Below, in pieces: positions 57,770-64,000 of a stretch of 64,000 nucleotides of DNA. The position numbers and the translations under genes were made by a program. Under the pieces are notes generated by a model, which worked only from the letters and a program-made list of their open reading frames with translations, had not been told where the DNA came from and ran no database searches. How positions within the stretch are numbered: the first letter of the stretch is position 1; every line of letters starts with the position of its first letter. The stretch spans positions 496,001-560,000 of the forward strand of contig NZ_FNZN01000003.1 in the NCBI RefSeq assembly GCF_900109345.1, in the 5' to 3' direction. The DNA comes from Maribacter orientalis (GTDB lineage: Bacteria > Bacteroidota > Bacteroidia > Flavobacteriales > Flavobacteriaceae).

Positions 57770-58291
57770 TTATGATTTCAATTCTTTTACCATTCTAAAC
57801 ATTCCTTTCAATGCTTCTTTAAAAAATGGAATGTCTAAACTTGTTGTATCGTATAGTTGAAAACCAAGTTTTTTATAAAATGCAATGGCGTTTTCATTAG
57901 AGTCAATTACACATAAGAATAGATTTTTATAACCCCGTGCTATGGTACTTTTAATAATTTCATTTAATGCTAACTTTCCAATTCCCATACCTTTAAAATC
58001 TGGTAGAACATATATTTTTTCCACTTCTGCACTATTTGCAAAAGGTAAAGATGTTATTGAATAATTTTTGATTTTAATAAATCCGACCGCTTTTAAATTA
58101 TGCTCAATGAAAAAGTATTCGGTGTTTTTATCCGCCAAATCTAGCGTTAGCCTTTTCGTACTAAATTCTTTATTCAAATACCATTCTAATCCATCATCAT
58201 TCCAATGATTATGGAAATTTAGAGAATATGCATCGATACAGGTTTTCTTTAAAGCGATGATGTCTGTAATTGAAGCTTTTTTTAATTGCAT
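57770..58291 (-). CDS. GNAT-family N-acetyltransferase
   Basis: A 173-residue acetyl-CoA-dependent acetyltransferase. Motif A with the pyrophosphate loop is VEKIYVLPDFKGMGIGKLALNEII (Q/RxxGxG/A pattern as KGMGIG), and motif B is NENAIAFYKKLGFQLYD. Substrate unknown; such genes often act on small amines or proteins. It lies in the decayed stretch but looks intact. Confidence 0.88.
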   Translation of the reverse strand: MQLKKASITDIIALKKTCIDAYSLNFHNHWNDDGLEWYLNKEFSTKRLTLDLADKNTEYFFIEHNLKAVGFIKIKNYSITSLPFANSAEVEKIYVLPDFKGMGIGKLALNEIIKSTIARGYKNLFLCVIDSNENAIAFYKKLGFQLYDTTSLDIPFFKEALKGMFRMVKELKS

Positions 58292-58324
58292 TGAAAATTT
58301 TTAAAGGTAATTATCGTCCGTATT

Positions 58325-58886
58325 TTAATTAGTTGCTTTAGCATTTAATTGCACAGAATTAGCCGATATAAAGCCATTTTGATAGTTAGTTTTTATATTT
58401 TTTTCTCCGAATTTTTGAATTTTTTTCAACCATTTTTCTCGAAATTCACCTTTTGAAAGGCGTAATGGCCCAATGGATGTTATTTTAACTGATTTTACTC
58501 CAATAAAATTCATTGTTATTTTTTTCATTGCACTATGAGTCGGATTTCCATTTAATAATCTGTAAAACCAAGTTGGTAGATCCATTGTACAAATCAATCG
58601 AGCTGTTTTGCCAGTAAGATACTTATCCCGACAAACAGGATAAACCCAAACAATATGGTCAGCCCATTTCAGTTTTTCTTGAGCTTATTACAAGTCAGGT
58701 TCAAGTTCGGTTCGTTTTCTATATCTAAATTCTAGGTTCGGATTAAAACTCAATTCTCTACTTTTAATTTCCTTGTATTTCGGTACCTGATTTTTCAACA
58801 CCTTTTTTATATGCTTCTGAAAGTCCGTGATTAAAACTTTCTTTATTAGGATGTCCGTTTATGATATGGATTTTCTTTTTACTCAT
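58325..58886 (-). pseudogene. Broken NAD(P)H-dependent oxidoreductase (flavodoxin-like fold)
   Basis: The minus strand reads MSKKKIHIINGHPNKESFNH from ATG 58886, the FMN-loop start of the NQO1/MdaB-like family, then shifts frame after about codon 40, continues with ELSFNPNLEF...RTELEPDL, hits two stops in a row (TTATTA at 58685-58690 on +), and resumes AQEKLKWADHIVWVYPV...TGKTARLICTMDLPTWFYRLLNG to the end. Only the last 90 codons form an ORF. At least one frameshift and two stops: a clear pseudogene of a quinone/azo-type reductase. Confidence 0.85.
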
Positions 58887-59134
58887 ATTTTTCTTGAATT
58901 GGCTTTGAAGGGTGAGCTATGAATAATGTAGGAGCAAATTTATATTTCTTAATACCACATACATAGTTGTATTTTTTCCCGCCCAAACACGCCTTTTGGT
59001 TATTGGGGTAGGTCTTTTTTTGTCATGCTTTAAAGTAAATCTCCATACCGATAGCTAAAGCGGTTGCCCCATTTTAAAAATACACAAACCTTAGGTTTAA
59101 CTCAAAAGCTTGTATTGTTTATGGGTAGTATTGA
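58887..59134. other. Intergenic remnant region
   Basis: AT-rich stretch without an intact gene. Contains CCGATAGCT at 59048-59056, which recurs inverted at 59949-59957. Confidence 0.4.
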
Positions 59135-59269
59135 TTACTTGCTTTTTATAAAGTTCTTGGTCATTTCTCCGAGGTTTATTTTCTCGGCTTTTGTAAATTT
59201 TATTTCACGAACAAATTCCATTGTTTTCCATAAATTCGAATTTCCTTTAAGTCCATTTGTCGCTTTCAT
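59135..59269 (-). pseudogene. Short possible gene remnant (44 aa)
   Basis: Minus-strand frame MKATNGLKGNSNLWKTMEFV... ending NFIKSK-stop. The open frame extends upstream as KLGKRRKATEKEINRLNRR to the stop codon of the GNAT gene, without another ATG. Lysine-rich, protein-like. I do not recognise it; it may be the tail of a lost gene. The overlapping plus-strand ORF (59064-59339) looks like its antisense shadow. Confidence 0.3.
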
Positions 59270-59335
59270 TCTCCTATTTAATCGGTTAATTTCTTTTTCA
59301 GTAGCTTTTCTTCGTTTGCCTAGTTTTACACAAGT

Positions 59336-59845
59336 TTAACTGTTGGCTTTTTCATTTTTTAAACTATAGTAAGATAAAATATCTTCCCCTTTTTCGTACT
59401 TACCTGTATACTTAAGTCCAAGTTTGAGTAATAGGTTAATTGACTTTTGATTATCAGATATGGTAATTGCAATAATGTTTTCATACTTGTTTAAATTTTT
59501 AATTTTTTCAAGATATGGTTTGCATGCCTCAATCGTATATCCTTTTTTTTCAAATTCAGGAAGTAACGCAAATCCAATGTCAGGGTACTTTTCATCTTCT
59601 CGTTTAAGAAATGTCACTATACCAATTGCCTTTCGAGATTCTTTTAATTCAAAAACATTATAAGAAAAATTCTTATTATCAAGTATCTTTTGAATGTATT
59701 TCTTAGCATCATTTTTATCAGATATATTTCTGTTACCGATAAATTTCAACCAACCTTCAGAATTTACCAAATCAAGAATAAACTCAGTATCCTTCAAATT
59801 TATTGGTCTTATTATTAATCTTTCTGTTTCTATGTTTATGTACAC
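59336..59845 (-). CDS. GNAT-family acetyltransferase (RimJ/RimL-like)
   Basis: A 169-residue acetyltransferase of the Acetyltransf_3 type, typical start METERLIIRPINLKDTEFILDL (here MYINIETERLII). The acetyl-CoA site region reads IGFALLPEFEKKGYTIEACKPYLEKI, with KKGYT in place of the usual RGYA. C-terminal part: ENIIAITISDNQKSINLLLKLGLKYTGKYE. Looks intact. Surrounded by broken genes and 9-bp inverted repeats. Confidence 0.85.
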   Translation of the reverse strand: MYINIETERLIIRPINLKDTEFILDLVNSEGWLKFIGNRNISDKNDAKKYIQKILDNKNFSYNVFELKESRKAIGIVTFLKREDEKYPDIGFALLPEFEKKGYTIEACKPYLEKIKNLNKYENIIAITISDNQKSINLLLKLGLKYTGKYEKGEDILSYYSLKNEKANS

Positions 59846-59912
59846 TTTAATTTGCGTTTTATTTAGATTGCAGGTAAACTTTTTGTGTATTTGCCGTTGC
59901 GTGTTTAAGTAC

Positions 59913-60749
59913 CTAATTTAACAAATACAAACCGAATTGCATGCAGAAAGCTATCGGGACCGTGTCTGTCCTAAGCTCAATTTTTTCATTATCGAACGTC
60001 TTATTTAATTTTATTTTTTCACTTCTAAGAGAGGGCCCTAAAAGCTTTAGAACGTTAGTAACTACTGGAATCAATTTTATGGTCTTCATCTCTTGCGGCA
60101 TTTCACAAGCGAAGAACATTAATTTATTTACAATTTCACGACTAAAAATAGCACTGTCCATTATTTTATCTAAATCTCGAACAACATCACTATCTGTGAT
60201 TTTTTCAGTAAGTAATTCTGCAAAAACGAGAATATTGGCAAGTAGGGTATTTAATTCATGTGCAATACCAGCCGTAATTTTCCCAAGACTATGTAAACCG
60301 TCGGTTCGTTCCATCTGTCTTCTTGTGTTCGCTTCACTATCTCGAATTTGCTTACGCTCTATTAAGTTTCCGACAGCTAAGGCAACATTATTCAATAGGG
60401 TTTGCCCTTCATTTAGGAAATCTTTTTCTGAATATTTTTTAGAGGGATACCCAATTATTATTTTACCTTCGGTTTTGTTGAAAACTTTAATATTTAAAAC
60501 TAAGGCAACCATATCAGAGACATATTCATCTGTCATTACTTCATATGCACCTACATTTAAATAAGCTTCTGCAGTATTTTCGAACTTCCATGCCCTTTTA
60601 AGGCATTATACTATGGCCTCTAATGAGGTCTGTAACTGGTCATAATCTGAATTAACTATAATAGAAGTAATTTCATAGAGGCAGGTAAACTCTTTTACAC
60701 GCTCTTTTAATATTTCTTCAGTTGTTGTTATCCAAAAGACATTTGAAAG
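59913..60749 (-). pseudogene. Truncated GAF-domain histidine kinase
   Basis: The minus strand encodes a GAF domain (ERVKEFTCLYEITSIIV... up to GQTLLNNVALAVGNLIERKQ) and a HisKA domain (GKITAGIAHELNTLLANIL, the phospho-His in AGIAHE). An in-frame TAA (60606-60608 on +) cuts the GAF domain after LEAIV, the N-terminus has no start, and the HATPase domain is missing: homology ends at about 59957 after ELRTDTVP and runs into unrelated DNA and a stop. The longest surviving ORF is 207 codons (59913-60536). Confidence 0.82.
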
Positions 60750-60892
60750 TTATTATATAAAGATCTGTAATAATTGTTAAGAATAGAAAACCTTCTAATA
60801 GAATTAATTTTTAAATGATTGTTAATGTATTGCTTTAGTGCCCTTTCTTTATTCGTAAAGTTGAGGTGTTTTTAGAAGAATAGAAGAAACAC

Positions 60893-60922
60893 AAAAGCCT
60901 TCCTGTGTTATGGAAGGCTTTT
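60893..60922 (-). terminator. Terminator after tRNA-Lys copy (distal)
   Basis: Perfect 11-bp stem AAAAGCCTTCC / GGAAGGCTTTT just beyond the 3' end of the tRNA. Confidence 0.85.
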
Positions 60923-60931
60923 AATAAAAAG

Positions 60932-61004
60932 TGACCGGGCTGGGGCTCGAACCCAGGACCCTCTCCTTAAAAGGGAGATGCTCTACCAACTGAGCTACCA
61001 GGTC
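60932..61004 (-). tRNA. tRNA-Lys (anticodon TTT), copy 1
   Basis: A 73-nt tRNA: acceptor GACCTGG / CCCGGTC plus discriminator A, D-arm GCTCAGTTGGTAGAGC, anticodon stem TCTCC / GGAGA with loop CTTTTAA (anticodon TTT), T-arm CTGGGTTCGAGCCCCAG. No encoded CCA. Confidence 0.95.
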
Positions 61005-61067
61005 AAAAAAGTAAAGAACTATTACGTTAGTAATTTTAAAAAAAAATCAGCTCACGAGTTAAAATAA

Positions 61068-61098
61068 AAAAGCCTCTTGTTTTTTCGAAGAGGCTTTT
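61068..61098 (-). terminator. Hairpin between the two tRNA-Lys genes
   Basis: Stem AAAAGCCTCTT / AAGAGGCTTTT with a T-rich loop. It follows the 3' end of the upstream copy (61108-61180), so each tRNA has its own terminator. Confidence 0.82.
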
Positions 61099-61107
61099 AA
61101 TAAAAAG

Positions 61108-61180
61108 TGACCGGGCTGGGGCTCGAACCCAGGACCCTCTCCTTAAAAGGGAGATGCTCTACCAACTGAGCTACCAGGTC
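61108..61180 (-). tRNA. tRNA-Lys (anticodon TTT), copy 2
   Basis: Identical in sequence to the copy at 60932-61004; the flanks on the 3' side (GGCTTTTAATAAAAAG) are also the same, showing tandem duplication. Confidence 0.95.
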
Positions 61181-61311
61181 AAAAGCATTTTAAGAAGTAA
61201 TATCCCTCAATGCGGGTGCAAATATAAGTCGATTACTTTATTATCCAAACCCTTTTTAAGATAAATTTCTTTTTTTTTGAATTCCTTTAATTTTAGTTCA
61301 ATTTTGTACAA

Positions 61312-61836
61312 ATGAAAGATGTGAAAATTGTATTACTGGGTTACATGGGAAGTGGTAAAACAACTATTGGTAAAATTATTGCTAACCATTTAAATATTAA
61401 ATTTTTAGACTTAGACGATTATATAGAACAACAAGAAAATATGTCTGTTGGTTTGATTTTTGAGAAAAAGGGAGAGCTCTATTTTCGAAAAAAGGAACGA
61501 GAATATCTTTCGCAAATTTTTTTGACAGAAACCAATTTTGTCCTTTCGTTAGGCGGAGGAACTCCTTGTTTTGGAGATAATATGGAGCTGGTAAATGAAA
61601 AAACTGCTAATTCATTTTATTTAAACATAGGTATAAATGAACTTTCAGAACGTTTAAAGCTCGAAAAGAATCACAGACCTATAATTGCTCATGTTAAAGG
61701 TGATGAAATGCAAGAGTTTATTGGTAAACATTTGTTTGAAAGAAGCTTCTATTACAATAAAGCACATAAAATAGTAAAAGGGAATAATAATACACCCACT
61801 GAAATTGCAGAAATGATCATCAATGCATTAGTCTAA
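61312..61836 (+). CDS. aroK: Shikimate kinase
   Basis: A 174-residue kinase that phosphorylates shikimate in aromatic amino-acid synthesis. P-loop GYMGSGKTT (10-18), shikimate-binding DLDDYIE (Asp in LDLDDY) and LYFRKKERE, the central SLGGGTPC, and the lid arginine in KNHRPII are all present. Normal length. Its 3' end overlaps the convergent phosphoribosyltransferase gene by 9 bp. Confidence 0.96.
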   Translation: MKDVKIVLLGYMGSGKTTIGKIIANHLNIKFLDLDDYIEQQENMSVGLIFEKKGELYFRKKEREYLSQIFLTETNFVLSLGGGTPCFGDNMELVNEKTANSFYLNIGINELSERLKLEKNHRPIIAHVKGDEMQEFIGKHLFERSFYYNKAHKIVKGNNNTPTEIAEMIINALV

Positions 61837-62325
61837 AAAGACTCTATCGTTTTTAGTTTCAAAACGAACGTTTACATGTTCTTGTAAAGAAGTAGACAAA
61901 GAAATACCTTTATAATCAGCCTTAACCGGATACTTTTTATGGTTACGATTAACCAGTACAGCAGTTTTAAGCTGCTTTAAAGGGGTTTTAAGAAAATGGT
62001 GAACACCATATATTAAGGTTGTACCTGAGTTAAGCACATCATCAACGATTACTACCGATTTATTTACAAACTCTTCTTCTGCCATAGATGTAGAAACACC
62101 ACTTTTTAAAGGATTGGTTTTATCCATCGATAATTTACATAGTGTAATTTTTGCTTCCGTTATCTTTTTAAGCTTCGAAACAATTTTTTTTGCAAACTGC
62201 AATCCGCCACCATCTATACCTGCTATGATAATTTCGTTTTCATTAACATTCGCTTCGTAGATTTGATAGGCTATGCGTTCTATCTTATACTGAATCTGTA
62301 AGTGTGAAAGTATGGTATGTTCCAT
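61828..62325 (-). CDS. Phosphoribosyltransferase-domain protein (PyrR-like)
   Basis: A 165-residue type I phosphoribosyltransferase fold with the PRPP-binding motif VVIVDDVLNSGTTL (about 94-107), hood segments near ILSHLQIQYKIERIAYQIYEAN and the end NVRFETKNDRVFLD. This set is typical of PyrR-like or short orphan PRTases in Bacteroidota. Whether it acts as uracil PRTase, regulator or neither is not clear from sequence. Next to the S4-domain gene on the same strand (about 48 bp). Confidence 0.85.
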   Translation of the reverse strand: MEHTILSHLQIQYKIERIAYQIYEANVNENEIIIAGIDGGGLQFAKKIVSKLKKITEAKITLCKLSMDKTNPLKSGVSTSMAEEEFVNKSVVIVDDVLNSGTTLIYGVHHFLKTPLKQLKTAVLVNRNHKKYPVKADYKGISLSTSLQEHVNVRFETKNDRVFLD

Positions 62326-62373
62326 GAATTTTTCTTAAACGAATAAAGATAGTTATGTTTTCAAAAGTTTACC

Positions 62374-62799
62374 TTATTCCTCTTCTTTAATATTTTTATC
62401 TGATGATGTTGTTTCTGCGTCTTTATTTTCAGAAGGAGTTTCTAGATAGTCATCTATATCGCGCCTATCTTTTTTTGTAGGTCTGCCGATACCTTTTTTT
62501 CTATAGTAGTCTTTCGAATATTGCAAAAGCTCATTGTGCTCAAATGCTTCTTTTGGGGTCGTATCCTTTCGATAAATATCTACCAATTTGGCCCCAACAC
62601 GATTAGCGGGTATATCAAGAACAGTAAATGTATAATCTATCTGGTTTTTGCGAATAATAACTTCATCCATAGGATAAACCTCTCTACTGGGCTTTGCAGT
62701 TTGTCCATTGATTTTGGCATGGCCTTTTTTACATGCCGTAGATGCAATGTTTCTAGTTTTAAAATAACGTGTGCTCCACAAGAATTTATCTATGCGCAT
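62374..62799 (-). CDS. S4-domain RNA-binding protein (HslR/Hsp15-like)
   Basis: A 141-residue protein with an N-terminal S4 domain (MRIDKFLWSTRYFKTRNIASTACKKGHAKINGQTAKPS..., about 1-55) and a basic tail (YRKKGIGRPTKKDRRDIDDYLE) then acidic end. Matches the heat-shock protein 15 family, which rescues stalled 50S subunits carrying peptidyl-tRNA. In Bacteroidota members are often annotated only as S4 proteins. Cotranscription with the PRTase gene is likely. Confidence 0.88.
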   Translation of the reverse strand: MRIDKFLWSTRYFKTRNIASTACKKGHAKINGQTAKPSREVYPMDEVIIRKNQIDYTFTVLDIPANRVGAKLVDIYRKDTTPKEAFEHNELLQYSKDYYRKKGIGRPTKKDRRDIDDYLETPSENKDAETTSSDKNIKEEE

Positions 62800-62876
62800 T
62801 ACGGGTACAATTCTTTGTTAACTTCCAAGCAAAAATAGGGGAAAATTGTATCTTGCGCGCTTAAAATAGATTTTTG

Positions 62877-63851
62877 ATGAAATTGAAAAATGCCTATTTA
62901 TTAATAGCCGGACTAATAATCATAAGTTCTTGTAAAAAGGATGATGATTCTCCAGGTGAAGTAATACCACCAAGAACATTAAGTGAAGTTGCCATTGAGG
63001 ATGATGCAGAAATTGTTGAATTTCTACAAACACATTTTTATAATAAGGAAGAGTTTGATGCTGCAGTCGAAGGATTTGATTTTAAAATAAAATTCGATAC
63101 AATCGCTGGTGCCAATAGCACGAAGCAATCTATTTATGATAGCCCATTTTTAATTACGGAAACAATTTCTGTTGAGTCATCAAGCTTTGGTAGAACTGAC
63201 GGTGAAGTAATAGATCATAAATTATATACTTTGGTAGTTAGGCAAGGAGTTGAGGAAGGTAAGCCTACTATTGGTGATTTTTCAATATTGAGGTATGAAG
63301 GTTCTTTAATGGACGGTACATTATTCGATGCTTCTTCTTATCAACCTGTGCGTTTTAATCTTTCTTCGGTTGTTAGAGGATTTGGTAATGGGGTAGAAAA
63401 TTTTCAAACAGGCTCAGGTCCTTTGGATAATGCAGATGGTACCGTAAGCTATGATGGTTATGGTATAGGTGCAATTTTTATTCCTTCTGGTCTAGGATAT
63501 TTTGATGGTTCATCAAATTCATCTATTTCGGCATATTCCCCATTGATTTTTAAAATTGATGCTTTTGATTATGAGCCAGATTCTGATTTTGATGGCGATG
63601 GTATTCCATCAATTCAAGAAGATTTAAATGGAAATGGCAATCTAAATGATGATAATACCGATAGTGAATCAGAAGGAGTGAGGGTTTATTTGGCGAATTT
63701 TAATGATAGCGATGATGATAATGATGGAATTTTAACCATTGATGAAATTAAAATAGATGGAGTAATTAAAAAAGATGCAAACGGAATTATAATATTTCCT
63801 GATACAGATGGTGACGGTATACCTGATCATTTGGATAATGATCTAAAGTAA
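62877..63851 (+). CDS. FKBP-type peptidyl-prolyl isomerase lipoprotein with calcium-binding tail
   Basis: A 324-residue lipoprotein (MKLKNAYLLIAGLIIISSC, Cys19, then KKDDDS). An FKBP-like domain lies near 110-230 (VRYEGSLMDGTLFDASS-type block as LRYEGSLMDGTLFDAS; GAIFIPSGLGYFD). The C-terminal 100 residues carry Asp-rich calcium motifs like thrombospondin type 3/EF-hand loops: DSDFDGDGIPSIQEDLNGNG, NDSDDDNDGILTIDE, DTDGDGIPDHLDND. It probably folds proteins at the outer membrane or cell surface. The frame opens at TTG 62874; ATG 62877 is the better start. Confidence 0.86.
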   Translation: MKLKNAYLLIAGLIIISSCKKDDDSPGEVIPPRTLSEVAIEDDAEIVEFLQTHFYNKEEFDAAVEGFDFKIKFDTIAGANSTKQSIYDSPFLITETISVESSSFGRTDGEVIDHKLYTLVVRQGVEEGKPTIGDFSILRYEGSLMDGTLFDASSYQPVRFNLSSVVRGFGNGVENFQTGSGPLDNADGTVSYDGYGIGAIFIPSGLGYFDGSSNSSISAYSPLIFKIDAFDYEPDSDFDGDGIPSIQEDLNGNGNLNDDNTDSESEGVRVYLANFNDSDDDNDGILTIDEIKIDGVIKKDANGIIIFPDTDGDGIPDHLDNDLK

Positions 63852-63880
63852 TTATTGCTGGCCAGAACATAAAATATTAG

Positions 63881-63918
63881 AAAAACCTCCTAAGATTATT
63901 TCTTAGGAGGTTTTTTTA
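63881..63918. terminator. Bidirectional rho-independent terminator
   Basis: Perfect 15-bp stem (AAAAACCTCCTAAGA / TCTTAGGAGGTTTTT) with a 5-base loop. Runs of A and T on each side serve convergent transcripts. Confidence 0.9.
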
Positions 63919-63938
63919 ATTTAAGTAAATTCCATAGT

Positions 63939-64000
63939 CTAAAGCTTTACGGATAAACTTACAATAATTTGATCAGGCCTTGTATCAACTCGGTCACCGT
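63939..64000 (-). CDS. Possible C-terminus of a gene entering from the right edge
   Basis: Minus strand reads DRVDTRPDQIIVSLSVKL-stop (TAG at 63939-63941), a beta-strand-like ending just before the bidirectional terminator. Too short to name; the alternative frame (ELIQGLIKLL-stop) is also open. Confidence 0.35.
   Translation of the reverse strand, partial: GDRVDTRPDQIIVSLSVKL

Noticed and set aside
59064-59339. 91-aa hydrophobic plus-strand ORF
   Set aside because: Phe/Ser/Leu-rich product typical of the antisense of a lysine-rich coding remnant on the minus strand.
59941-60564. 207-aa plus-strand ORF
   Set aside because: It is the exact antisense of the histidine kinase pseudogene, which has recognisable GAF and HisKA motifs.

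Overview
This window looks like chromosome of a marine Flavobacteriia member (Bacteroidota, Flavobacteriaceae-like). The DNA is AT-rich, promoters show the Bacteroidota -7 pattern TAnnTTTG, and the gene content fits: RecQ/KpsF divergent pair, CruF/CrtD/CrtZ carotenoid genes, SurA-like PPIases, LytTR signalling and lipoproteins with flavobacterial lipoboxes. I cannot assign genus or species.

Layout. 0-14 kb is mostly housekeeping: kpsF (cut by the left edge), recQ, a fasciclin protein, rluF, a penicillin-recognising-type serine hydrolase, two SurA-like periplasmic chaperones, a MoxR ATPase and aconitase. 13.8-21 kb is a carotenoid region: a CrtA-like monooxygenase on + and the operon carH-like regulator/crtI/crtB/crtZ/crtD/cruF on -, followed by tRNA-Leu. 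21.2-30.0 kb is a hydroxyproline catabolism locus: an AraC regulator, a DapA-family deaminase, alpha-ketoglutaric semialdehyde dehydrogenase, an M-like DUF885 peptidase, 4-hydroxyproline epimerase, a GH88 unsaturated uronyl hydrolase and a D-amino-acid dehydrogenase.

30.1-53.5 kb is the part most worth attention. A seven-gene signalling block holds a lone receiver, a stand-alone H-NOX haem protein, a PAS histidine kinase, a FIST (NosP-like) protein, a second soluble histidine kinase, a stand-alone Hpt protein and a LytTR response regulator. It is followed directly by an exopolysaccharide locus: TPR/beta-barrel outer-membrane protein, two flippases, two GT4 glycosyltransferases, a GT-C-like membrane protein, a lipoprotein, a membrane-anchored clan-A glycosidase, and two copies of an unusual protein in which a receiver domain is fused to a GT2 glycosyltransferase. 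Four promoters in the block share CATTC(A/G)TCTAC-type sites, three or four of them with the same geometry (21 bp repeat, -7 box 61 bp downstream). My reading is a nitric-oxide (or redox) responsive phosphorelay that controls a polysaccharide both at transcription (LytTR) and directly at the enzyme (receiver-GT2).

53.6-60.8 kb holds an FUSC membrane protein, a universal stress protein and a decayed accessory stretch with two GNAT acetyltransferases and several broken genes (an NAD(P)H oxidoreductase, a GAF histidine kinase, other scraps). 60.9-64 kb returns to core genes: two tandem identical tRNA-Lys genes, shikimate kinase, a phosphoribosyltransferase, an S4-domain protein and an FKBP lipoprotein. 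All functional assignments come from reading motifs by eye; no database search was possible.
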